From NCBI GenBank assembly GCA_030435675.1, contig CM059623.1:14817592-14881591 (forward strand): a DNA stretch of 64,000 nt, given 5' to 3'. The DNA comes from Steinernema hermaphroditum (Eukaryota > Nematoda > Chromadorea > Rhabditida > Steinernematidae). A model generated the notes under the pieces. It did not search any database. It was not told where the DNA came from and saw nothing but the letters and a program-made list of their open reading frames with translations. The position numbers and the translations under genes are program-made. Below are positions 54,855 through 64,000 of this stretch, piece after piece. Within the stretch, counting starts at the first letter, position 1. Each line of letters starts with the position of its first letter.

Positions 54855-55169
54855 ATGCGACGATGGGATCTCGGAAAAAGTTTAGATCGCGCGCTGGAAA
54901 GTGGTGAACTGCTGTTAGTGGCTGCGTCTGACAATATTCACATGGCTTTACAAACTTTACACAGCCGCTTCGAATATAAGAGTTGTCCGGAGTACGCTCT
55001 GGAGCTTCTTTTATGGATCGCCTATTCTCGGAATTTCTCCGTTTGGCACGATTTTTTGAGAAGTGTACCTTTGGTGTCATATGTCATGCGATGCTGCAAC
55101 GAAGTTTGGCTTCCAATGCTTAGGGCGATGCAAATTTCGCATCGCAATGGGGAAATCGCCGGTATTTAA
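54855..55169 (+). CDS. small hypothetical ORF (104 aa, right copy)
   Basis: Identical to the left copy at 7,681-7,995. It starts MRRWDLGKSLDRALESGE and ends just before the cathepsin B promoter region. Its first 40 bases are also present at 46,560-46,600, so it may be part of a dispersed element. No known motif. Confidence 0.2.
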   Translation: MRRWDLGKSLDRALESGELLLVAASDNIHMALQTLHSRFEYKSCPEYALELLLWIAYSRNFSVWHDFLRSVPLVSYVMRCCNEVWLPMLRAMQISHRNGEIAGI

Positions 55170-55223
55170 AGTGTTTCCATCGACTAATAGTCATACAGAT
55201 CCAGTGCTGATCTCAGTACAACC

Positions 55224-56306
55224 ATGGTCTTTTTAACTCCTCTGCTCCGAGGCGCCTTTCTCCTTTTATTGCTGTTCGGATTCGCCCACCCTAGGGTCTT
55301 AGATCTCAAGAACACCCCCTTCGCTAATCGGAAGATCTCTCGCTACGCCGAGAAGCTGAGCGGCGAAGAACTGGTCGCCTACGTCAACAGCCACCAGAAC
55401 CTCTGGAAGGCCGAGCTGAACACGAAGACGAACAACTACGGTCCTGGCGCGAAGAGAGGTCTGATGGGCACGGTCAAGGTTCGCCACTCGGCCGAGGCGA
55501 AGAACATCCTCTCGGCAACAAAAGACCTCAAGATGGACATCCCGAAGAGTTTCGACGCCCGGCAGCGCTGGCCCGACTGCGCGAGCATCCGCGAAGTGCG
55601 GGACCAGTCCTCCTGCGGCTCCTGCTGGTCCTTCGGCGCCACCGAGGCTATGTCCGACCGTATCTGCATCGCCTCGAAGGGGAAGCTCCAAGTCAGGCTC
55701 AGCGCCGCAGACCTTCTGAGCTGCTGCACGGAATGTGGATTCGGATGCAACGGAGGAGATCCTCTGAGCGCGTGGAAGTTCTGGGTGACCGACGGCATCG
55801 TCACCGGCTCCAACTTCACACAGAACGCCGGCTGCCGGCCCTATCCCTTCCCTCCCTGCGAGCACCACTCCAACAAGACCCACTTCCAGCCCTGCCCGCA
55901 TGACCTCTTCCCGACGCCCCAGTGTCAGCGCTCCTGTCAGTCCTCCTACGACCGCGCCTACGACGAGGACAAGTACTTCGGCGCCAGCGCCTACGCCGTC
56001 GCCGACGACGTCGAGGCCATCCAAAAGGAGCTGATGACACACGGGCCCGTGGAAATCGCATTCGATGTCCACGAGGACTTCCTCTCCTACGCCGGCGGCA
56101 TCTACTTCCACCAGGCAGGCGCTTCGGAGGGCGGCCACGCTGTCAAACTCATCGGCTGGGGCGAGGAGCACGGCATCCCCTTCTGGCTGGTGGTGAACTC
56201 GTGGAACGAGGACTGGGGCGAGCGGGGACTCTTCCGCATTCTCCGTGGCGTCGACGAGTGTGGCATCGAGTCGGGCGTCGTTGGTGGACTCCCCAAGTTG
56301 AATTGA
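55224..56306 (+). CDS. cathepsin B-like cysteine protease (right copy)
   Basis: Same 360-aa protein as at 6,544-7,626. It has a signal peptide, propeptide, QSSCGSCW (Cys134), occluding-loop His214-His215, His305 and Asn325 (family C1A, cathepsin B type). The stop is followed by AATAAATTTATT at about 56,340, and homology between the arms ends 8-10 bases beyond this signal. An acceptor-like TGATCTCAG lies 8 bases before the ATG. Two intact, almost identical genes could double dosage. Confidence 0.95.
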   Translation: MVFLTPLLRGAFLLLLLFGFAHPRVLDLKNTPFANRKISRYAEKLSGEELVAYVNSHQNLWKAELNTKTNNYGPGAKRGLMGTVKVRHSAEAKNILSATKDLKMDIPKSFDARQRWPDCASIREVRDQSSCGSCWSFGATEAMSDRICIASKGKLQVRLSAADLLSCCTECGFGCNGGDPLSAWKFWVTDGIVTGSNFTQNAGCRPYPFPPCEHHSNKTHFQPCPHDLFPTPQCQRSCQSSYDRAYDEDKYFGASAYAVADDVEAIQKELMTHGPVEIAFDVHEDFLSYAGGIYFHQAGASEGGHAVKLIGWGEEHGIPFWLVVNSWNEDWGERGLFRILRGVDECGIESGVVGGLPKLN

Positions 56307-56354
56307 GATGTGATAGGTTGTTGTGAACTTGGTAACTGCAATAAATTTATTTCT

Positions 56355-57409
56355 GTCAAATCATTCCGCAAAGTAAGTCGTTATAAGTTGTGCCACAATA
56401 ATAGTGGAGATTTTACCGTATTCAGTCGTTTTGGTAAGACTATAGAACGAGCAGGCGGCCTGGAAAGGAAGGATAAACTATAGTAGCGGATGAAAATCCA
56501 AGGTAGTGCCAAACAAAAAAGATTCAATGACGCTGGTCGATGTAAGGAGTCCGTAGTTAGCGTTTCAAAGCGGGATTTCCGACTTCTAACGGAGGCCAAA
56601 TAATGAGTTTTGAAACCTGAATCCAACTGCTTCTCCTGACAAAGGAGAGTGTTCATGATAGATGGCTGTCCATCTGGTCTTACAAAGCGATCGAGCTGAA
56701 ATGTTATGTACGCACTGATCTCAAAATTAGGCATACTGTGTGACTTGTCTTTTATACAGAGTCTTCTTACTTGTCCGGTCTTAAAAAGTGTCTTCTTTGC
56801 AAATGGTTTGTTCTCTATTTGTCTTTCGAGCACTTAACCAAAAAAGATCTCTTTTCGAAAGCCCTCGAAAACATTTGACACCATTGACCGACGCGGAAGG
56901 TCACCAAAAACGCCTCAGGGGATCAATTCATCCATCTCTCGTTTTTCACTTTCATCGATTCGAAACTCATTTGTATCGTTTCAATAATCCATCCCCTCAC
57001 CCTCGTGCTTGTATCCAAACATATCCTTCGGCGCATCGATTCACCGGCTCATCCGGCCTTCACCTGCCGTTCGGCACAAACAACAATTAAACAAAACCCT
57101 CCACATCGCCACTGTCCTCCACCGCCAAACGCCGCCCGCCCCGTCCCCCGCCGCCACCGCCACCGCCGCCATCGCAACTCCATTTGCGTCGCCCATTCCG
57201 TTGCAGAACGTCGCCATCGCGTGCACATTTCCGCGGACTGGTGTCAACTTGAGAATCGCCGGGCCACACACAGCGCGTCGAGACTCCGTTTTTCCCATGT
57301 TATCCGTTGTTTACATGCCTGCACCCGGCGCCGCCGTCGACGACTCCATGCCAGACCCCGGCCAATGCTCTCTCTGTATTGTAGGCTTCCGTCGTGGGAA
57401 CTGGACGTC
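56355..57409. other. intergenic between the right arm and INPP4
   Basis: No gene is seen up to the INPP4 start. A CCG/CCA-rich low-complexity block at about 57,120-57,180 produces long frames on both strands that I do not accept as genes. The 25 bases before the INPP4 ATG follow a TGTATTGTAG acceptor, probably the trans-splice site. Confidence 0.4.
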
Positions 57410-60400
57410 ATGGACGACGACAACGCGTTCGACGTCTACAAATGGATCGATCGATTGCCGTCCGATCAGTGCAATCTTGAAGCGGAGCTGCAGATGAAGT
57501 ACGAGGGCGAGCTGGTGCCTGTCCAGGTTGGTGACGCCGGGGATTATAGTGATGGGATTGGCGAGGCGCACGGACAGCCGGTAATCGGATCGGGGATTAG
57601 GGGTGAGCTGGCACGAGTAGGGGTTGACTGCAGGCTTGTTTGTTTTTGGATTTACTGAATGAGCTGTTTTGATTTTCGAGGAACATTTCGTTGTGTGCAC
57701 AAATAAAACTCTCTTTGAAGGGTTTTGACGACAGATCTTGTCAAATGTAAAAGAATCACTTTATGTGTATTTCAATAAGAACACTATAGTACAACGATGG
57801 AAAACGTAGTCATTACTGATACATTTCTATGCACTCGTAAACTCAAAAAAACTCGTAAACTCGTAAACGAAGTTTCTCAGCAACCTGTACACTGGTCTAC
57901 GAGAACAGAAAGACGACCTTAATCAGAATGAGTTGTAGTTCTTTGGTGAGACTGCATTTTCGAGGCCACCGAAGAGATTGGACTTGATTCTTCTGGGGGA
58001 TCCATAAATACTGTCTATCGCCAGAAAATCAGCTAACGAAACAACAAAAGTTTGATATAGGATTCGAAAGAGGCGGAAATTATGTACAAAAGGCTACGAA
58101 AGGTTCTTGAGATGTCCTCCAGCTTCGATACAGGCATCAGGCACTCGATAGACTTGTGCTCAAATCTGGACAACAATCCTTGCTCACATTTTTGTCTACG
58201 TGTTTCCAGATCGCTATATATGTATTTAAAAAAGTTTGTGAATGTGTGTGTCCTTTATTCTCTTCCGTAGTTAACGGTATTGAGTTTTGAAGGACGTCTT
58301 ACTAGCGCAAAAAGAGGGGAGGACCGAGATACGAAAAAGTAATTATCATCTCTATTTTAAGTCCTGAACAAGCCCCTAACACTTTCTTTTGAAGCTGCCT
58401 ATCTCCTCAATGGAGCACACTTCAGGTTGCCAGTCGGCATTGTTTAGCGTCCAAATTTACCGTTTATTCTTATGCTTCTTGCCGAAAAGATGTGTCTAAT
58501 ATTCTCACCCAATTACACTTAGGATGGCTATGATATGACTGGTTGTTCAGCTACAAAGTTCAGCTACAGCTTTTTAATTATTCCGCCGTTTGGATAAGCC
58601 ACCAGCAGATCCTCTAATCCCTTCCCGAAGGCTTAGGAGGATCTGGCTCCATCAATACGACTAGATCTGTTGCCCAGAAATGTCTTCAATGTCCGTGTAT
58701 GAAAAACGTTTGCCTCCTTGTGGGAACTAGTGTAAACAAGGGCTATCATCTGATTAGTGAAATTCCGCCAACTTACCATCCTCTTTAGAGATAGCGAATC
58801 TAAAGTTGGCGTTTCTTCAGGCGCGACTGAAAGGAAACCTTCTTGCAATCAAATCCGTCGACCGGCCCATCGAATCCCTCCTCATCGTGATCGAGAAACT
58901 GGGCGTCGAAAGGATCGACACCCGCAACGCCTTCATCTTAACCTACGGTTCTTCCCACTTGGAACTGGTGGCCGGCTCGAAAGAAGAGCTTGAAACTTGG
59001 GTCGTCAAGATCGCCACCTGTTCGCATCAGATGGCGCTGGCTGAGCTCGATCAGACCGCTTACAAACTGCAGAACTTGCCCACACCGCTGGGTGGTCAGT
59101 CGCCTGGAACCGGCAACCAGATGGCTTCGTACTTCTTGACTCAGCCATACTCCAAGGTTCAGTCCTTTGCCATTAGTCAGGTAAGGGCGGTCGATTCTAG
59201 AAACCTCTAAGTTCACGTTTCCAGCAAAACAATCTCCCATCGAGGAAGATCGTCTGCGAAGAAGTGATGTACGAATCAAAACTATGCACACTTCTGCCCT
59301 CAGAACTGCTCAAAATCCACAAGAAGGCCGCTATGGACTTGAGGAAGGAAACCGAACACCGGATAAAGCCACTCCTCTCCAGAGTTCCCCCCTACACGGC
59401 CTTCTACGGGATCAGAGCGACCGAGCTCTTCAGAGCGTGCTGCGATGCTATGCAGATCCTCAGGAACAACCTGGAGACCTATGACCAAGCGGCCGAGTTC
59501 CAGGACGCCTACACGGGTCCTTCGTTCAGGCCTTCAAGAGAGAAGTCAAGAGTGGCGTTTGGATTCTGTCCGACTAACCTCCACGTGCAGTATCTCCATG
59601 TGGACAGCCGACCCGTCGGGAATCTGCTGAGTACAGGGGCAGCGACGGCTATACCGTTTGGATTCATGGTGAGTTGGCTGAACCCATTGGATTGTGAGGT
59701 CGGTGAGATAAAACCTCACAAACAGACCATTTTTGTAAAGTATTCCTCGTTTATGGAAAACCCAATTTTATGAGAGAAACAAGTAAAAAACAACATAAAA
59801 ATTGTGTTGCGAGTAGGGTTGGCATTCGAGTCAGAAAACGCCGAGTCGCCGAGTCGAGTCGAGTCGAGTCGAAAAAGGCGACTCGAACTCGACTCGACTC
59901 GAAGTGCCAACCCTAGGTGCGAGATTAGCAGTAGAATGGAATTGGCTCTTCGAAAACGGTCTTTTTATCAGGAATTATCCGGCAAGGGAAGCAGAGAAAC
60001 GTTGTGCCATCTGAACCCCTTGTTTGCACTTCAAAAACAATATAACAACAAAGTCCACAGTCGCATTTTGAAAACAGGCAACTTTTTGGAACCGATTATA
60101 ATTGTCGGTCGGGATCGGGTCGAATCGGGTCGGGACCGATGGTAAAACCCTAAAGTTTGGAAACTACTGGGTTTTTTGAGAAACCGATTTCACCGTCGTA
60201 CTCACAAGGGAAGGTCCCAAACTGCCCCACGCCGATTCGGCTGAAATTTGGCAGGCAGGTAGAGGTGCCAGAGTGTAGCAACACCTGATAGGTTTCATCG
60301 GTGAATGGGGGGTTTAAGCTGTAAACTAACATGCGTGTAACCCCTGGCGGCTTTTCGCTCTTCACGAAATTTACTAGAAATTCCGGGTAAAACGAATCTA

Positions 60401-63400
60401 TGAATCGTTTCTGCATCGTTCGATAAGGACTGTGGATGAATTCCCACGGCGAATAGCAAATCCTTTGCGTATTTTGAGTAATATTTAAGATAGGCGATTT
60501 TGTCCTCTTTTTTTTGTAAGGCGTCCTGGTGCGATGTCCCTGATGCCGCAAGATATACGGTATGTGTGTCTGTTTTTGTCGTTTTTTGACCAGTTTTCTT
60601 GCTACAAGGACATGGTTGTTAATATACAATGTTAATTTGGGCTCTAAATGCGGAAAACATCAGAAAACCCGTCAAAAAATGACAAAGACTGACGGGAATA
60701 GCGTATATTTTGAGGCATCAGGGACATCGCACCAGGAGACCTTACAATTAAGAGGTCAAAATCAACTATGAATTGTAGTTAAAACCCCCATTCACCGATG
60801 AAACCTATCAGGTTTTGCTACACTCTAGCGCTACTCTCTCCCTGCCAAATTTCAGCCGATTCGGCGTGGGACAGTTCGGGACCTTCCCTTGTCAGTGACC
60901 CCGAAAACAGGGGGACACAAATTTCAATCAGAAGCTTACTACCACATCGCCATGTTCTTTTTGTTTGACAACATTTGACCACATGGGACTTGTTTCGTCC
61001 GCTTCCCTGATAATATTTACTTTATCATTTCCAGAACGGCGGCGCGAGCCGAATGCGCAACACCCTACACTCCTCCATCGACGATCCGACCAAAATCGAC
61101 TACGTGATCGACTCGCGCTTCCACTGCCGTCGGCGGGTCCTCTTGGCCGCCAAGAAGAGCATCGGCGAGATGTCGCGAAGAATCGATGTCGACTGCAAGT
61201 CCATCGGCAACGGCCAACTGGACAAGATGGGCGTTCAACTGCTCGCCGACGTCAAGCACCTTCGCGAGAACATCACCGATCTGGTCAGCTCGTTTCCGGG
61301 CTGTGGACAGCTGGTGGATATTCTGCAACAGTGCACCTCGGCGCAGAGCTCTGTCGCTCTCCCCGACGGAGTTGGAATCACCGAGAATCTGGAGAATCAG
61401 CTCGATACTCTAGATGCCGCTATGATCAGTTTGGATACTAAAATGGCCGTTTTGGACACTCTTCAGGACTCGAAGGTAGATCTATAGGATGATCCAGAAA
61501 CGGTCGATCTTTCAGGAAAACCGACAATCATACGAAAAGAGCGCCCGCCAGTCTCTGAACTCCGCGCTAGACTGCCTTCTGGCCCTGGTCCAGTCCCTCC
61601 TCGACGCCCAACTGATCGGAATCATTGTCGCCCTGTGCAAGCCTAAGGACCTCCTGCTCAACTTCCAGCTACAGCTCAGGAGCGACTCACTGGTCGCCCA
61701 AACAGTCACCATAGTGGCTACAGCTCTGCTGACGGCCATAGAAAGGCACGCGGCTGCCAACAACAAGACTCCCTCCATCATGACACAGTGGGAACATCTC
61801 CCTCCTCTTCTCGTAGTTTTTGGCTTCTTGTCTTGTCATGGAGACGAGAAGGGAATGCTAGAAGATATGAGAGACGCCTACGGAATGGTCGGCGACAAAG
61901 TACGATTTCGGTTCGTTACGGCGACGTCCTCCGTGGCCAGGACCTGCGTTCCGATGGTCGGAGGCGATCGGGGGCTGATTGATATCACCTTGCCACTACC
62001 GCCAGCCATGTTTGCCGTCCTCCCACCCAAGGTAAGTGGCTGGTTGATCTATATGATTCAATGCTAGCATAGCTATAGCCTAGCAAGGGAACTGTCAAAT
62101 TGAAAAGCTCAGCTTTCGATAAAATTTCACACACTAGTCCAACATAATAGTAATAAAAAGGTGTGCTAAACAACTGGCAAAATATGAGCTACTCATAGAA
62201 ACTGGATGCAGGGTAACAGTAGGTTTAAAAATAGCCTATCTGAGTAGTATTGCTGCCGCAAAGGACAGATTATTTGCACTCTGAACAGCCTCATTTGGAC
62301 TTCAGTTTCCCTCTGTACCCACCAGTAAAAATCAGTTCGGAACTGGGAATAAGATGAGACGTACCCCATCATCCTAAAACAGTAAAGGTCAGCTAAGCGG
62401 ACTGAGCCGGAGTCGGGCCACCTGCGCCAAGCCAAGCCGATCCGAGGTACCTAGTAATTTCCCCAAAAAACTGCATTTCGAAAAGTTCTATGCGAAAAAA
62501 ACCGGAACCGGAAAGACCTACACAAAAAAAACACCAGAAAAAACCGGAATCGGTGCACCCCTAAATTTCTGTCGCGGCTACACGTCCTTATTATATTTTG
62601 GGTGTTTTTATGAGACCATCGTTAACTTCGAGTGCATCGCAATCACTTCCAAATGGGGCAACCCCTTTTCTAATACCTCACCAATCCCCTAGAGTCAAAT
62701 TTTTCCAAGCACGTTTACAATCTTTGCTTGTGTCGTAGACATCTAAAGGCTGGGTTCTCGATACTGGAATTTCCCACTACTCGGTAATTAACTTCTTTTC
62801 AATTTCCTTGCCAGAGCTTGTCGCAATTTATACTCTATGGAGGGAAGCCGTTTGTCTTGAAGCCTGTCTTGGAGCAACGATTCTAACGGAAAATACCATG
62901 CTTCTTGTTATCAAGTTTTCACAGATTCTTGTTAACTACAAAACTCAATAAAAACAACCTGAGACATCAAATATCAAGTGTGAAAGTCGTGCGCGAGCTT
63001 GAGTCATTATCGAAGGACACTACGGTAGGTGTGAAGAACTAAACACACTAAACTTCACCAGGACTAGCCCAGTATTTATCGTGTTACCTATGCGTGGAGG
63101 CAGACTAAGCCGTCCTTAGAGATGTAATCAAACAGATCCTTTTCACAGCTCATATACGGAATTGAGAGTCCACTTCGGTTAGGGTCTTCAGTGACCCTAT
63201 AAATGAGATTCGCATTGACCTATAAATGAGGCATTATTTTAATCAAAACAATTGTAGATGGCCTCAAGCGAGTGGTTCCATCCGAAAGTGATTCTCTGGA
63301 ATCTCGGCATCAACCACGAAGCTTCGTTCGCCTTGAACTTCGGAGATTCGTCTCTCGAACGCGAGATCAACCTGTCCGCCTTATCCCAAACCATATCATT

Positions 63401-63847
63401 TGCCGAAGCCCATTCTGACCCCTCCCTGGCGGACATCATCAAGGAACTTAAGCATACCGTAAGTTCGACCATTCATATTTGTAACTTTTCAATATTCTTA
63501 AGACCATCGAGAATCCATCCAACAAAAATATGCAGATCTTCCGCTGGGTGATGACCCTGAATGTCGCCATCGGAGGCGTCTCGGCCATATCGTGCAAAAG
63601 CGGCAAGGACCGGACTTCAATGGCGGTGACGCTGGAAGAAGGCCGACTCATCAAGGAGACCTGCGGCCTCCCGTCCGGCCAGATCAACGACATGATCGTC
63701 TGTCTGCGTCGCAACGGAGTGCGCCTCGAGAACTGCCGGAAGAACATCGGCAAGCCGATCTTCTCCTTTTCGCCCTTCCAGATGCACTTCATTCCCAAGG
63801 AACTGAGGCCTCCGGCTGGAACCTATGCTCAAGGAGTGGCCAGTTAG
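57410..63847 (+). CDS. inositol polyphosphate 4-phosphatase (INPP4 family), 817 aa, seven exons
   Basis: Exons are 57,410-57,526, 58,791-59,180, 59,225-59,668, 61,035-61,475, 61,516-62,031, 63,258-63,458 and 63,503-63,847, every one in phase 0. The product removes the 4-phosphate of PI(3,4)P2 (and inositol 3,4-bisphosphate), ending PI3K signals at plasma membrane and endosomes. The active-site loop is CKSGKDR (Cys734-Arg740, CX5R). Family landmarks are HGDEKGMLEDMRDAYGMV, ATSSVART, WNLGINHEASFALNFGD and the end FIPKELRPPAGTY. Residues of about 28-115 (KYEGELVPVQ and TYGSSHLELVAGSKEELETW) look like a PH domain, whereas vertebrate INPP4 has an N-terminal C2 domain. Acceptor choice at exon 2 (TTTAGAG) was made to keep the frame open. 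Introns 1, 3 and 5 are 1.2-1.4 kb and carry repeats. Confidence 0.9.
57838..57872 (+). repeat. short ACTCGTAAA tandem repeat in INPP4 intron 1
   Basis: Three units of ACTCGTAAA with an A-run between them. The unit matches the tail of the X-type hairpin fragment at 4,986-5,041, so it may be the tail of a truncated retroposon. The rest of intron 1 (57,527-58,790) shows no gene. Confidence 0.5.
59814..59915. mobile_element. 102-bp hAT-like MITE in INPP4 intron 3
   Basis: TAGGGTTGGCATTCGAGTC at the left is complementary to the right end GACTCGAAGTGCCAACCCTA. The flanking 8-mers GTTGCGAG (59,806-59,813) and GGTGCGAG (59,916-59,923) match at 7 of 8 positions, as for a hAT target duplication. The interior is a GAGTCG/CGACTC repeat, so the element is almost entirely a hairpin. 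Confidence 0.7.
60205..60891. mobile_element. foldback-type element, 687 bp, in INPP4 intron 3
   Basis: Ends CAAGGGAAGGTCCCAAACTG and its near reverse complement CGGGACCTTCCCTTG, with flanking TCA on both sides (60,202-60,204 and 60,892-60,894). The inverted arms are about 130 bp. A second inner inverted pair (GTGCGATGTCCCTGATGCC near 60,530 and GGCATCAGGGACATCGCAC near 60,714) continues the symmetry to a centre near 60,625. The left side has about 200 bp (about 60,310-60,510) with no partner. No coding capacity is supported. The superfamily is uncertain (3-bp target duplication). Confidence 0.7.
62032..63257. other. INPP4 intron 5, nothing coding
   Basis: 1.2-kb intron. Near 62,480-62,565 it has CCGGAACCGGAAAG and CCGGAATCGGTGCACCCCTA. 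The last resembles a hAT-type end whose complement TAGGGGTGCACC occurs near 1,984. A matching second end was not found. Confidence 0.4.
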
Positions 63848-64000
63848 GCCTCGCCCCTCCCCCCTTCCCACATTCATTATTTCGGGCTTCTCTGTTTTGC
63901 GGGATTTCAAAGTTTATCTATTCGCTCTCCACCACTCAACGTCGGTTGTGATATTCATAATATGCCTTGCTGTTGTTGTGTACATAAAAGTTATCGATTT

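Larger units (their letters stand above)
38873..56354. repeat. right arm of the large inverted duplication
   Basis: Reverse complement of 6,496-17,033, with about 7.2 kb extra (about 45,484-52,681). Inner edge: homology to the ML/GM2A-like gene starts at TCGCCTGCACC (38,873). Outer edge: homology stops at 56,354, just past the cathepsin B poly(A) signal. The kinase, the 205-aa gene and cathepsin B are base-identical or nearly so. The innermost 1.4 kb, from 38.9 to about 40 kb, differs from the left arm at about one base in twenty in the parts I compared. Confidence 0.95.

Noticed and set aside
57005..57658. 217-codon frame upstream of and across INPP4 exon 1
   Set aside because: It is mostly CCG/CCA-repeat translation (RRHRHRRH). 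Only the part after the ATG at 57,410 has a credible start and donor.
62460..62575. hAT-like element in INPP4 intron 5
   Set aside because: Only one end (GTGCACCCCTA) is visible. Without a partner end or target duplication it cannot be delimited.

Overview
This window looks like nuclear DNA of an animal, most probably a nematode. Genes are split by short introns (about 40-55 bases) with GTAAGT/GTGAGT-like donors and TTTCAG-like acceptors. Several start codons sit 4-25 bases after a lone acceptor, as expected for trans-spliced mRNAs. One gene (338 aa, starting MDAVP) resembles nematode F-box-associated proteins. The species cannot be named from sequence alone.

Layout. 0-6.5 kb: repeat debris, palindromic GAGTCCGGACTCG arrays and a short gene for a secreted Cys-Cys peptide precursor. 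6.5-17.0 kb and 38.9-56.35 kb: the two arms of a large inverted duplication. Both carry, from the outer end inward, cathepsin B, an uncharacterised 205-aa gene, a fragment of the F-box-associated-like gene, a Ser/Thr kinase, TAF8 and an ML/GM2A-like secreted protein. The last is intact on the left and broken on the right. 17-38.9 kb is the single-copy spacer: a MULE with tandem-repeat inverted ends, a palindromic Tc1-like element, a seven-exon integrin alpha gene (24.4-31.7 kb), a mariner-like MITE and a few tRNA-like sequences. 56.35-64 kb: a seven-exon type I/II inositol polyphosphate 4-phosphatase (INPP4) gene whose introns hold two further MITE/foldback elements.

The right arm is about 7.2 kb longer than the left between the F-box-associated-like gene and the 205-aa gene. 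The extra DNA holds an intact copy of the F-box-associated-like gene, an inverted copy of part of the arm (a nested palindrome, 43.7-49.7 kb) and an LTR-retrotransposon remnant with LTR, gag and a truncated env-like gene but no pol. At the matching place the left arm has a junction with a short inverted templated insertion. A roughly 0.5-0.6 kb repeat, called X here, sits at most rearrangement junctions. One of its ends is a stem-loop that has kept base pairing through compensatory changes between copies.

Gene roles: integrin alpha (adhesion) and INPP4 (PI(3,4)P2 turnover) are single-copy. The duplicated set is functionally mixed (lysosomal protease, kinase, TFIID subunit, lipid-binding-like protein), so co-duplication rather than an operon explains their grouping. 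Parts of the arms look identical and other parts differ by several percent, which suggests gene conversion or more than one duplication step.
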